Part shown: piece by piece, positions 50,722 through 59,189 of the stretch
Layout of the letters: every line of letters starts with the position of its first letter
Numbering within the stretch: position 1 is the stretch's first letter
Assembly (NCBI RefSeq): GCF_002954775.1
Contig: NZ_PJME01000003.1
Span: forward strand, 248,001-312,000
Origin: Streptomyces geranii
GTDB taxonomy: Bacteria > Actinomycetota > Actinomycetes > Streptomycetales > Streptomycetaceae
DNA length: 64,000 bases
Reading direction: 5' to 3'
Made by a program: the position numbers and the translations under genes
The notes under the pieces: generated by a model
The model's database searches: none
Told to the model about the DNA's origin: nothing
Seen by the model: the letters and a program-made list of their open reading frames with translations, nothing else

Positions 50722-53166
50722 TCAGCGGTCTGCGGGCGGAGTCGAGGTGACCGGAGTGCCTGCGTCGGGGAGCGGTGCGTCGGGTTCCTGGGGCGAGTCG
50801 TCCTCTCCATGGTCGTACTGCTCTTCGGCGTCGTCGTCACGGGCCTGGAGGGTGCCGCGCTGGAAACCGGAGAGCGAGGAGGCCGCGCGCTCCGCCGAGA
50901 ACTCGTCCGACGCGTCCTCGGCCGTGCCCTCGGGTTCGGTGTCCTCCCGCAGCTCGGCGGCCAGACTGGTCTGCGGTACCCGGCGCGGCAGCGGCGCGGG
51001 ACCGCCCTTGCGCGCGGCGCCGCCCGGCTCGGCCGGACGCTCACCGCCGCGGCCCGCCCCGACGAGCGCGGCCGGGCGGGCCGCGGGACCCGTCTCGGCG
51101 GTCCGGACCCGGGCCGCGACGGGCTGCGGCTCCCGGTCCCGGACGCGCTCGTGCGCCGAACGCTCCGCGAGGGCCGGGGCCGGCGCCTCGGCGGACTCGT
51201 CCTCGGCGGCCGAGGGATCCGTGTCGGGCACGGCGAGTTCACGGACTACGACATCGTGCGGGACCAGCACGATCGCGGTCGTACCGCCGTACGGCGAGGA
51301 GCGCAGCGTGACCTGGATGCCGTGCCGGACGGCGAGGCGGGCGATCACGAACATGCCGAGCCGCAGGTCGTCGGCGAGCGCGACCACGTCGAACTGCGGT
51401 GCCTGGGCGAGGTGTTCGTTGAAGGACGCGTAGTCCTCCTCGGACATGCCGAGCCCGCGGTCCTCGACCTCGATGGCCAGCCCCTTGGCGACCATCGCGG
51501 CCCGTACGCCGACCGGGCTGGGCGCGGGCGAGTAGGCGGTGGCGTTGTCGATCAGCTCGGCCAGCAGATGGATGACGTCGGCCACCGCGGGCGGCGCGAG
51601 GTACACGTCCTCCTCGGTCTGTACCTCGACCCGCTGGTACTCGGCGACCTCGCCTACGGCGCTGCGCAGGATGTCGATCAGGGCGACCGGCTCGGTCCAG
51701 CTGCGGCCGGGGCGTTCACCGCTGATGATGACCAGGTTCTCCTCGTAGCGGCGCAACTGGCTCGCCGTCGAGTCGAGTTCGTACAGCCCCTTGAGGATCT
51801 CCGGGTCCTGGTGGGCGCGTTCGAGCGCGTCCAGCTTGGTGAGCTGGAGGTTGACCAGGTTCTGGCTCTGCCGGGCGATGCCCAGGATGACCTTCTGGAA
51901 CCCGCGCCGGGTGTCGGCGAGTTCGACCGCGGTGTGCACGGCGGTGCGCTGCGCCGCGTTGAACGCGTGGGCCACCTGGCCGAGTTCGTCGTGGCCGTAG
52001 TCGAGCGGCGGGGTCGCCGACTCGACGTCGACCTTCTCGCCCCGGTTGAGCCGCGCGACCACGTCCGGCAGCCGCTCCTCGGCCAGGCCCAGGGTGGCCA
52101 TGCGCAGGCCGCGCAGCCGGCGGGACAGCGAGCGGGTGATGCGCCAGGACAGGATGATGCACAGCAGCAGCCCGCCGAGCCCGCCGGCGCTCAGTGAAGC
52201 GGCCTTGATCAGCAGTGAGCGTGCCTCGTCGTCGCTGCGGCTGAGCAGCCCCTGGGTCTCGTCATGGATGAGCGAGCCGTACTGGACGCTCAGTTCGTCC
52301 ATCGCGGCGGTCCACTGCTTCTGCTTGTCCGGCAGTGTGATCTTCCGGTCGGCGCCGCCGCCGGGCGTGCCCGACGTGAGCACCTCGTCCTCGATGGAGG
52401 TCAGCGTCTTCCAGGCCGAGCCTTGCAGGATCGCCTCGGTACGGGTCTTCGCCGTGCCGCTCAGGGACTGGACCAGCTCGTCCTCGACGACCCAGCGCCG
52501 GGCGCTGACCAGCCGGACGTAGGTCTCCCACTCCTGCTGGTCGAAATGCCCCGAGGGCCAGGCCAGCATGAGCTGCGAGTCCTCCTGGGCGACCAGTTCG
52601 GCCGCGTGCTCCAACTGGACGAGAGGACCGGCCTGTGAGGTGAGGTCGCCGTCGTCGACCTGGGACAGTTCCTGGAAGGAGTGGATCTGGTCGGCGATGA
52701 TCGACGAGTACTGGTCCAGTACCTGTTGGGCGGAGATGTCGGTGAGCCTGTCGACCTGACCGCGGTAGTACTCCAGGCTGCCCGCCGCCGCGATGACCGA
52801 GTACATCCGCTCCCCGATCCGGTCGGGGGCCTCCTGGATGGCCTTGGCCCGGCCGACCAGTTTCGCGACCGCCTTGTCCGTCTCCGCGCGCTGCGCGTCC
52901 AGGGCGGAGCGGTCACCTCTGGGCGAGGCCAGCCACACGGCCGACAGGGTGCGTTCCTTCTGCAACGCGAGCGTGGCCTCGGTGCCCATGGCACCGGTCG
53001 ACTTGCTCAGCTCCGTCTGGTCCCGCAGCCGCAGGCCCTCCGAGAACATCTGAATCGTCGTCACACCCCACATCGCGGCGAGGATGACGCTGGGCACCAG
53101 CGCGAGCAGGATCAGCGAGAGACGTATGGAGCCGAGACGGCGCCGGGCACCTTTGCGTGGAGGCAT
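50722..53166 (-). CDS. cvnA: Conservon sensor kinase-like CvnA (NIT-HAMP-HATPase)
   Basis: An 814-residue membrane sensor. TM1 is near 17-37 (LSLILLALVPSVILAAMWGV), an outside nitrate/nitrite-sensing-like (NIT) helical domain covers about 55-300, TM2 follows (ASLSAGGLGGLLLCIILSW), then HAMP (ATLGLAEERLPDVVARL), a helical linker and a HATPase domain with N-box AELIDNATAYSP and G-box VEDRGLGM. The C-terminal 200 residues are low-complexity and acidic. ATG 53166 begins MPPRKGARRRLG. A canonical phospho-acceptor His is not obvious, as is usual for this class. A sugar-binding lipoprotein gene lies directly upstream. Confidence 0.93.
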   Translation of the reverse strand: MPPRKGARRRLGSIRLSLILLALVPSVILAAMWGVTTIQMFSEGLRLRDQTELSKSTGAMGTEATLALQKERTLSAVWLASPRGDRSALDAQRAETDKAVAKLVGRAKAIQEAPDRIGERMYSVIAAAGSLEYYRGQVDRLTDISAQQVLDQYSSIIADQIHSFQELSQVDDGDLTSQAGPLVQLEHAAELVAQEDSQLMLAWPSGHFDQQEWETYVRLVSARRWVVEDELVQSLSGTAKTRTEAILQGSAWKTLTSIEDEVLTSGTPGGGADRKITLPDKQKQWTAAMDELSVQYGSLIHDETQGLLSRSDDEARSLLIKAASLSAGGLGGLLLCIILSWRITRSLSRRLRGLRMATLGLAEERLPDVVARLNRGEKVDVESATPPLDYGHDELGQVAHAFNAAQRTAVHTAVELADTRRGFQKVILGIARQSQNLVNLQLTKLDALERAHQDPEILKGLYELDSTASQLRRYEENLVIISGERPGRSWTEPVALIDILRSAVGEVAEYQRVEVQTEEDVYLAPPAVADVIHLLAELIDNATAYSPAPSPVGVRAAMVAKGLAIEVEDRGLGMSEEDYASFNEHLAQAPQFDVVALADDLRLGMFVIARLAVRHGIQVTLRSSPYGGTTAIVLVPHDVVVRELAVPDTDPSAAEDESAEAPAPALAERSAHERVRDREPQPVAARVRTAETGPAARPAALVGAGRGGERPAEPGGAARKGGPAPLPRRVPQTSLAAELREDTEPEGTAEDASDEFSAERAASSLSGFQRGTLQARDDDAEEQYDHGEDDSPQEPDAPLPDAGTPVTSTPPADR

Positions 53167-53373
53167 CGTCGTCCTAGGGCGATCAGCGGTGGGCGGAAGT
53201 GACAGGTGACAAAGGGAAGGCGAGTGGTGACGGAAGCGGAACACGGCTGGGTCCGCAGGATGCTATCCGTACAAGTGAACGTACGCACCGTGAGCCCCCA
53301 AAGCTTGGCGCAGCCGTTGTACGACGGTTGCCGCGCGCGGCGATGGGGAAACGGGGCGGAGGGCGATGCGGAA

Positions 53374-53397
53374 CACCCGTTCAGGGCCTGACGGGTG
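53374..53397 (-). terminator. Hairpin after the binding-protein gene
   Basis: CACCCGT (53374-53380) pairs with ACGGGTG (53391-53397), and CAG pairs with CTG inside, leaving one bulged T and a small loop. It lies 11 bases past the stop of the gene at 53408, so the lipoprotein and cvnA are probably separate transcripts. Confidence 0.5.
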
Positions 53398-53407
53398 CTC
53401 AGGGCGC

Positions 53408-54427
53408 TCAGCGGGTGCCGTCGGCCGCGAACCTGGCCACGTCGGCGATGTTCTGCTTGGTGACGAAGGCGGGCCCGGTCAGCACGGGCGCCGAACCGCC
53501 GCCGCTGAAGTTGCCGTTGGACCTGTACAGCCAGATCGAGTCGACCGCGAGATAGCCCTGCAGATAGGGCTGCTGGTCGACGGCGAACTGGATGTCGCCG
53601 CTCTTGACCGCGCCCACGATGTCGTTGTCGAGGTCGAAGGTGGCGATCTTCGCCTTGCTGCCCGACTCGTCCACCGCCTTCACCGCCGCGAGCCCGAACT
53701 GGGCGCCCAGCGTGACTACTTCGTCGATGGTCGCGTCCTGGTTCAGCCGGGCGGCGACGACCTGGGTCACGGTGTCCATGTCGGTACCGTCCACATACAG
53801 GTTGTCGGTCTCGCCGGCGAACGTCTTCCTCACCCCGGCGCAGCGCGCCTCCAGGGCGACGTTCCCCTGCTCGTGGATCACACAGAGGGTGTGCTTGACC
53901 TTGAGGGTGTCCAGCTTGTCCCCGAGCGCGCGGCCCGCGGTGGACTCGTCCTGGCCGAAGAACGACATCAGCCCGGCCGAACGCCATTCGTCGATACCCG
54001 AGTTGAGCCCGACCACGGGTATCCCCGCCGCCCTGGCCTGCGCGACCGCGCTCTTCATCGCGTCCGGCTTGGCGAGGGTCACGGCGATCCCGTCGACCTT
54101 GTCCTCGACCGCGTCGCGCACCAGCGCGGCCTGGGCGGCGGCATCCGGATCGCTCGTGTACGTCAGCTCGACGTCGTCCTTGGCCGCGGCGGCCTGCGCG
54201 CCCTTGCGCACCCGCTCCCAGAAGGCATCGCCCTTGGCCCCGTGGGTGATCAGGGCGACCTTGATCCGTCCGGTGCCGGCACCGGCGGTGCCCTCGCCGG
54301 AGTCCGACCCGTCGGACCCGGAGCCCGAACAGCCGGCCGCGAGCAGGCATACGGCGGCCAGGGCGGCGGCAACTGCGGTGCCCCGGACGGATCGTGCGGA
54401 ACCGGTAGAGGCAGGGGGTGTGTTCAT
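53408..54427 (-). CDS. Orphan sugar-binding lipoprotein (ribose-type periplasmic-binding fold)
   Basis: A 339-residue lipoprotein. The signal ends in LAAGC (Cys33), followed by a Ser/Gly/Asp linker. The binding fold shows IKVALITHGAKGDAFWERVR, DKVDGIAVTLAKPDAMKS, AGIPVVGLNSGIDEW and FDLDNDIVGAVKSGDIQFAVD, as in ribose/autoinducer-2/galactose binders. No permease or ATPase gene is nearby; the neighbour is the cvnA sensor gene. It may feed a ligand signal into the conservon, or serve a transporter elsewhere. Confidence 0.88.
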   Translation of the reverse strand: MNTPPASTGSARSVRGTAVAAALAAVCLLAAGCSGSGSDGSDSGEGTAGAGTGRIKVALITHGAKGDAFWERVRKGAQAAAAKDDVELTYTSDPDAAAQAALVRDAVEDKVDGIAVTLAKPDAMKSAVAQARAAGIPVVGLNSGIDEWRSAGLMSFFGQDESTAGRALGDKLDTLKVKHTLCVIHEQGNVALEARCAGVRKTFAGETDNLYVDGTDMDTVTQVVAARLNQDATIDEVVTLGAQFGLAAVKAVDESGSKAKIATFDLDNDIVGAVKSGDIQFAVDQQPYLQGYLAVDSIWLYRSNGNFSGGGSAPVLTGPAFVTKQNIADVARFAADGTR

Positions 54428-54766
54428 GGGAGTGCGGCACCTCGCAGCGCGGCCGAGGAGGGGGAAGGGAGCGGGACGACAGAGGAGTGGGTACGGCGGA
54501 ATCTGCGCGATCGTCGGCCGACGTGCACTGACTGTCCGACTTTCGCTGGGGCGGAGCCAATCGGATGTGACGCCTGGTAGTCAAGTGAGCAACCAGCTGG
54601 AACCGGCGTTCACGAGCCGTTTCGGGGTGTGCCCGGCGCGTGTGATCCCCCTCGGTCGGTCCTGGGCAGTGTCAGAAGGATTGCCGGTACGGAGGGGTAA
54701 GGGAAGGGGAAAAGGGACCTCCGGTTCCTGTTCGGCGCGCGGCGCGCGGGGGGCGGGGGTGGGCTC
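54428..54766. other. Intergenic region upstream of the orphan binding protein
   Basis: These 339 bases precede the divergent lipoprotein gene. No convincing gene, palindrome or promoter could be picked out by eye. A purine-rich run near 54690-54750 is the only compositional oddity. Confidence 0.4.
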
Positions 54767-55139
54767 GTGGCGGATCGGTCAGGGGATGCGGGACCCGGGG
54801 ATCGCCATGTCGTCGGTTGCGCGCAGGCCGGACTGCCATGGGCTGCCTGGATCGCCTTCCAGTTGGACAGGTCGGGGCAGCGGACGGCGATGGCCCGCCT
54901 GGACCGGCCCTTGGGCGCGTCTCCGGCCGAGGTGCTGCGGGGGCTGCTGGGTGAACCCGGGCGCATTCCGCTCGTGCTGGACGACTGGTGCGCCGGGTGA
55001 CGCCGCCGGCCCGCTGGAGCGCGAGACGCTCGGGCCGCTCGGCGAGGCGCTGGGGGAGAGCAGTCCGTTCACCCTGGCGGTGCGCCGGGGTGAACGGCCC
55101 AGCTGGGACTTCGAACCGCAGCCGGAGCGAACCCGACCC
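54767..55139 (+). pseudogene. Possible frameshifted remnant gene
   Basis: A GTG-started frame encodes about 77 residues with good codon bias (GLPWAAWIAFQLDRSGQRTA, LGASPAEVLRGLLGEPGRIP, VLDDWCAG) and stops at 55000. A second frame, shifted by one base, continues with equally coding-like DAAGPLERETLGPLGEALGE and SSPFTLAVRRGERPSWDFE until it runs into the opposing methyltransferase gene. This looks like one gene with a single-base indel near 54990. No family is recognised, so the call is tentative. Confidence 0.35.
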
Positions 55140-55160
55140 CGGACGCGGTCACCGTCCTCG

Positions 55161-55976
55161 CTACGGCTTGCGGGCCACCGCTCCGTACATCGCGATGTCC
55201 TCGTCCCTGATGCCCTCGCCGCTCTCCGCGTCCGGGTGCCACTTGTGCACCTGGACGATGCCCGGCTCGACCAGCTCCAGGCCCTCGAAGAACTCCTCCG
55301 CCTCCGGGAAGGTCCGCAGGCGCATCGGCATGTTGCGGGCCTTGTACTCGCGGGCGACCCGGCCCACCTCCTCGGGGGCGAACTCGGCGGTGCCGATGGA
55401 CATCGCCAGGTAGCTGCCCGAGGGGAGGGGCTCCAGGAGGCGGCGGACGATGCCCACCGCGTCGTCCTCGTCCAGGACGAAGTGGACGATCGCGATCACC
55501 GTGAGCGCGACCGGCTTCGTCAGGTCCAGGGTCTCCCGGAAGTCGGGCGAGGCGAGGATGTCCTCCGGGTGCTGGAAGTCCGCCTCGATGTACGCCGTCC
55601 GGCCCTGCGGGGTGCTCGCCAGCAGCCCCTGGGAGAGGGTGAGGACGATCGGGTCGTTGTCGACATAGACCACCCGGGACTCGGGGGCCACCGACTGCGC
55701 GATCTCGTGCAGGTTGGGGGAGGTCGGGATACCGGTGCCTATGTCCAGGAACTGGCGTATCCCGGCCTCCTTGGCCAGATAGGCCACCGCACGGTTCATC
55801 CAGTCGCGGTTGGCCTTCATGTGGATCGGCAGGGCGGGCCACTCGTGCGACATGGCGTCGCCCGCCTCCTTGTCGGCGGGGTAGTAGTCCTTACCGCCGA
55901 GGATGTAGTCGTAGATCCGCGCGGAGTGTGCGTTCTCCGTGTCGATCCGGTCGGCCGGCCATCCGTTGTCGGGCAC
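55161..55976 (-). CDS. SAM-dependent methyltransferase, DUF574 family
   Basis: A 271-residue protein of the large Streptomyces DUF574 (PF04672) family. Signs are the N-terminal SARIYDYILGGKDYYPADKE, SAM-binding FLDIGTGIPTSPNLHEIAQ, VVYVDNDPIVL and the C-terminal LVEPGIVQVHKWHPD. The methyl acceptor is unknown; these genes often sit beside XRE-DUF5753 and DUF397 genes, as here. The start GTG 55976 has GGGAGGGG just upstream; the frame is open to 56027, with GTG 55994 a second option. Confidence 0.88.
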   Translation of the reverse strand: MPDNGWPADRIDTENAHSARIYDYILGGKDYYPADKEAGDAMSHEWPALPIHMKANRDWMNRAVAYLAKEAGIRQFLDIGTGIPTSPNLHEIAQSVAPESRVVYVDNDPIVLTLSQGLLASTPQGRTAYIEADFQHPEDILASPDFRETLDLTKPVALTVIAIVHFVLDEDDAVGIVRRLLEPLPSGSYLAMSIGTAEFAPEEVGRVAREYKARNMPMRLRTFPEAEEFFEGLELVEPGIVQVHKWHPDAESGEGIRDEDIAMYGAVARKP

Positions 55977-56041
55977 GCCGCCCCTCCCATTCACGTGTGA
56001 GTCTGAGTCAAGTCTCAGTAGAAACAAGGCAGTTCAGTTCA

Positions 56042-56296
56042 TCAGAGCAGGAAGTCTGCTGCACCCGCCTTCACACCGGCCAGGAAACTCGTCATCTCTC
56101 TCGGGGTGAAGACCAGGGCGGGGCTGTCGGGATCGGTGGACTGGCGGACGGCGACCCGGCCGTCGGCGAGCTTCATCACTTCGACGCAGGCGCCGCCCGC
56201 GTCGTCGCTCCACGGCTTGGACCAGCCCCGGGAGCCGAGTTCACGGGCGGGCATGCCGTTTCGTACCGGGTGGTGGGGGTGGGTGGGGTGGTGCAT
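56042..56296 (-). CDS. DUF397 protein
   Basis: An 84-residue protein. The DUF397 core has SRGWSKPWSDDAGGACVEV, then VAVRQSTDPDSPALVFTPRE and the end helix SFLAGVKAGAADFLL. These small proteins pair with XRE-DUF5753 regulators in WhiJ/AbaA-type developmental loci and are thought to antagonise them. ATG 56296 starts just past the stop of the regulator gene. The N-terminal MHHPTHPHHP is His-rich, which is unusual. Confidence 0.92.
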   Translation of the reverse strand: MHHPTHPHHPVRNGMPARELGSRGWSKPWSDDAGGACVEVMKLADGRVAVRQSTDPDSPALVFTPREMTSFLAGVKAGAADFLL

Positions 56297-56297
56297 G

Positions 56298-57173
56298 TCA
56301 GAGCTCCTTGCGAATCGCACCGAGGACGGCCTCGGTCTTTCTGGCGGGCGCCGACTGCGCGCCCAACCGGTCCAGAGCCTCGCGATAGACGACGACGTCG
56401 TCGCCCTTGTCGAGATACACCGCACCGACCAGACCGCTCAGATAGACGATGTCCGGCAGCTCGGGTGCCCTGAAACGGAAGAGATGGAACGCCCCGGCCC
56501 GCATCGCGGGATGCGGGCCGTTGCCGAACGGCATGATCTGCAAGGTCACATGAGGCAGCGCGTTCATCGCGATCAGATGGTCGATCTGCGCGCGCATCAC
56601 CTCCGGACCGCCGACCGGCCACCGCAGCACGGTCTCGTCCATCACGATCCACACCCGCGGTGGTGCCTCGCGGGTCAGCAGTTCCTGGCGCCGCAGCCGC
56701 AGCGCCACCCGGCGGTCCGTCGCCTCCGACGAGGCGTGCGGATTGCCGGCCCCCAGCAGTGCACGCGCGTAGTCCGCCGTCTGGAACAGGCCGGGCACGA
56801 ACTGCGATTCGTACGCGCGGATCTGCAACGCCGCCTGTTCCAGGCTCAGATACGCGGCGAACCAGTCGGGCAGTACGTCCCGGTAGTTGTGCCACCAGCC
56901 GCGCTTGTTCGCCTCGCGCACCGACTTCAGGAAGGTGTCGATCTCCTGCTGGTCCGCCACCCCGTACGTCTGCAGCAGTTTCTCGACGTCCGGCAGGCGC
57001 AGCCGGGCCACCTTGGCGGCTTCCATCCGGCGGATCGTGGAGTGGCTGACACCGATCGCCACCCCCGCGTCCTCGAACGTGAGACCGGCGCGCGTCCGCA
57101 GCTCCTCCAGCTGTCTGCCGAGGATCATGCGCAGGACGGAAGGGGCGCCGCCCCAGTCGGTCTCCGCGGTCAC
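56298..57173 (-). CDS. XRE-family regulator with DUF5753 domain (WhiJ-like)
   Basis: A 291-residue regulator. The helix-turn-helix is at about 18-70 (RTRAGLTFEDAGVAIGVSHS, TIRRMEAAKVARLRL), followed by the DUF5753 sensor-like domain (YESQFVPGLFQTADYARALL, VMDETVLRWPVGGPEVMRAQ). WhiJ-like proteins repress development genes until relieved by the DUF397 partner. The start GTG 57173 has GAGGGGG upstream. It is divergent from the ATP-binding protein gene, completing the AbaA-like set. Confidence 0.93.
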   Translation of the reverse strand: MTAETDWGGAPSVLRMILGRQLEELRTRAGLTFEDAGVAIGVSHSTIRRMEAAKVARLRLPDVEKLLQTYGVADQQEIDTFLKSVREANKRGWWHNYRDVLPDWFAAYLSLEQAALQIRAYESQFVPGLFQTADYARALLGAGNPHASSEATDRRVALRLRRQELLTREAPPRVWIVMDETVLRWPVGGPEVMRAQIDHLIAMNALPHVTLQIMPFGNGPHPAMRAGAFHLFRFRAPELPDIVYLSGLVGAVYLDKGDDVVVYREALDRLGAQSAPARKTEAVLGAIRKEL

Positions 57174-57466
57174 GCCTACCCCCTCACGCCGGGCTCAGGG
57201 TCGCAGTCTGTCACGATCATTTTTCGACGGCAGCAGCATGCACCCCAAAAAATGCAAATTTCAACTTGCTGGTTGCGAGCCGTTGTTGTCAGGTGTCACA
57301 GTGTTCGTACCTTCCCGGAAACGGTGAACGACGAGTCCGAATGGCCCTGTTGGGGGAGAAGGGGCCACAACCTGCGCTGATTCGATGCGGGTTGACCTGC
57401 TCGTCGCTCACATCGGGACGGTGTCGCACCGGCCAGGGTGCACAGGCAGACGAAAGGCGAACGGCG
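57174..57466. promoter_or_regulatory. Divergent control region with AT-rich near-palindrome
   Basis: In an otherwise GC-rich 293-base gap, 57220-57271 is AT-rich. GCAAATTTCAACTTGC (57254-57269) is symmetrical at 12 of 16 positions and resembles the TTGCAA/AACTTGC-type sites of XRE-DUF5753 regulators. CAGACT at about 57212 on the minus strand may be a -10 box for the regulator gene. Confidence 0.45.
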
Positions 57467-58408
57467 ATGGCTCCGCCCTCCCTCCCCCAGCCACTCGGCC
57501 GACTGCCCAGGGACAGGCTCGCCGGCCCCTCCGAGTACTCGAATCGTCACTCTCCGCAGTCGGAAATGTTCGCCCTGCCCGCGACCCCCGCCTCCGTCGG
57601 CGCGGCCCGCCGCAAGGTGCGCGAACTCCTGGACTCCTGGAACGTCGGCGACGACACCACCGACAACGCCCTCCTCGTGACCTCCGAACTCGTCACCAAC
57701 GCCCTCACCCACACCGCCAGCGAGCGGATCGTGTGCCGACTGCGCCTGTCCGCCGGGCGGTTGCACGTCGAGGTCGAGGACGAGAACCGCGCCGGGACCC
57801 TGCCCGCCCAGCGCATACCCGGCCCCGACGAGCAGTGCGGACGCGGACTCCTGCTGGTAGGCATCCTCAGCAGCGACTGGGGCGTCCGCGACGCCCCGCA
57901 CGGCTCCGGACGTATCGTCTGGGCCGAACTCCCGCACGAGCAGGCCGACTTGGCGGACGCGGGCAGCAGCAACGGCACGGGCAGCAGCAACGGCGCGGGC
58001 CCCGGCCCCGGCCCCGGCCCGGCCCCGGATCCGGTGTCCTCGGTCGAGGCCGTCTCCTCCGCCTCCGCTACCGCTACCTCCTCCTCCGTTTCCGTCGAGA
58101 CCGGCGAAGTCGTCGACGCGCCGGCTCCCCTCGCCGCCGGCGCCCCCGCCGAGAGCGCTCCGGCCGAGCCGCGCCCAAACGTCACCTCACCCGCCACCCC
58201 GGCCCCCGCCCCGGTCAGACCCGCCCCCGCCTTACCCCCGGCTCCCCCCGCCGCCCACGCCGCTCAGGTCGCCGCATCCGGCCCCTGGCAGCCGTCGGCC
58301 CCGCACCGCACCCGGCCCGTCCCCCACTCGGCCGAAGGAATCGCCTCACATGGACCGTATGGATCAGCAGGAACGACAGGACCGCACCACCCGTACTCCC
58401 GCTCCTGA
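57467..58408 (+). CDS. HATPase_c anti-sigma-factor-like ATP-binding protein
   Basis: A 313-residue protein. The GHKL ATPase domain (about 35-165) has SVGAARRKVRELLDSW, N-box NALLVTSELVTNALTH and G-box CGRGLLLVGILSSDWGV, as in SpoIIAB/RsbW-like serine kinases. The last 145 residues are Pro/Ala/Ser low complexity. In AbaA-type loci this protein accompanies the XRE regulator and DUF397 protein. The target sigma or anti-sigma partner is unknown. ATG 57467 follows GAAAGG. The 3' end overlaps the next gene by 59 bases. Confidence 0.88.
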   Translation: MAPPSLPQPLGRLPRDRLAGPSEYSNRHSPQSEMFALPATPASVGAARRKVRELLDSWNVGDDTTDNALLVTSELVTNALTHTASERIVCRLRLSAGRLHVEVEDENRAGTLPAQRIPGPDEQCGRGLLLVGILSSDWGVRDAPHGSGRIVWAELPHEQADLADAGSSNGTGSSNGAGPGPGPGPAPDPVSSVEAVSSASATATSSSVSVETGEVVDAPAPLAAGAPAESAPAEPRPNVTSPATPAPAPVRPAPALPPAPPAAHAAQVAASGPWQPSAPHRTRPVPHSAEGIASHGPYGSAGTTGPHHPYSRS

Positions 58409-59042
58409 CCCACGCCCGCCGTACAACTCCCACGGACCGCACGGCCAGGCCCCCCAGCCAACGGTCACCCAGTCACCGGCCACCCGGCCATCGGTCATCA
58501 AACCACCGGTCACCCAGCCCCCGGCCCCGGCAGCCCGTACGCCGTACCCGCCCCGCACGCTCCCGCTTCCCCGCACGTCCCCACCGCTCCACGCACCCCC
58601 GGCCCCCAAGCCCCCGCGCGAACACCCCGGTCACCTCGGCCATCCCGGCCACTCCGCGCACCCCGGCCTCGCTGTAGACCTGTCCCTCCCCACCCCCCTC
58701 GGCTGCGACGCCATAGGCACCCCCCGTGCCCACGGCCGCCGCATCATGGACGGTCTGCCCCGCGTCGGCTGCGTCTACGCCGACGACCAGCGCTGGTGGT
58801 GGATCGTGCCGTCCGGCTCCCACCTCGGCGTCACCTGGCCGTCGAGCACCCGCTACGTCATCGGCGCCCAGCTCGCCGACCCGTCCTGGACCCGTACCCG
58901 GCCGCCGTCCCCGTCGGTCCGGCCCCGGCTGATCCACAGCCCCGAGGGCGACTCCCCGTACACCCCGCCGATACCGCTGTACGTGCTCGTCTGCCGACTG
59001 GCCGGCAGCGTTCCCAGCTGGTCGCCCGGCGCCGGCGGCTGA
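58350..59042 (+). CDS. Conserved protein of unknown function with Pro/His-rich head
   Basis: A 230-residue protein. About 120 residues of Pro-, Thr- and His-rich low complexity (HPGHLGHPGHSAHPG) lead to a compact C-terminal domain of about 100 residues: LGCDAIGTPRAHGRRIMDGL, GCVYADDQRWWWIVPSGSHL, TRYVIGAQLADPSWT and PLYVLVCRLAG. No family is recognised. GAAGGA lies 11 bases before ATG 58350, which is inside the previous gene, so expression is probably coupled to the ATPase gene. Confidence 0.75.
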   Translation: MDRMDQQERQDRTTRTPAPDPRPPYNSHGPHGQAPQPTVTQSPATRPSVIKPPVTQPPAPAARTPYPPRTLPLPRTSPPLHAPPAPKPPREHPGHLGHPGHSAHPGLAVDLSLPTPLGCDAIGTPRAHGRRIMDGLPRVGCVYADDQRWWWIVPSGSHLGVTWPSSTRYVIGAQLADPSWTRTRPPSPSVRPRLIHSPEGDSPYTPPIPLYVLVCRLAGSVPSWSPGAGG

Positions 59043-59061
59043 GCCCGCCAACTCCCTTGCG

Positions 59062-59092
59062 GATCCCCTGAGGCGAAAGGCCTCGGGGGATC
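59062..59092 (+). terminator. Terminator after the AbaA-like block
   Basis: A 13-bp stem with one G-U pair (GATCCCCTGAGGC / GCCTCGGGGGATC) and loop GAAAG lies 20 bases past the stop and runs into TTGACGG. Confidence 0.8.
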
Positions 59093-59104
59093 TTGACGGC
59101 AGAA

Positions 59105-59120
59105 ATGTTACCGGTAACAT
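59105..59120. promoter_or_regulatory. LacI-type operator upstream of the MFS-GH35 genes
   Basis: ATGTTACCGGTAACAT is a perfect 16-bp palindrome with the CG centre of LacI/GalR operators. It lies 12 bases downstream of a possible -35 box TTGACG (59093-59098) and 70 bases before the MFS start, so a bound repressor would block polymerase. The regulator gene is not in the window. Confidence 0.75.
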
Positions 59121-59189
59121 CGATGCCGTCCCCGCATCGGCGCGAGGACGAGTCAGCCGCGTTCTCGACCACAGGTGACGGGAGTCCAC

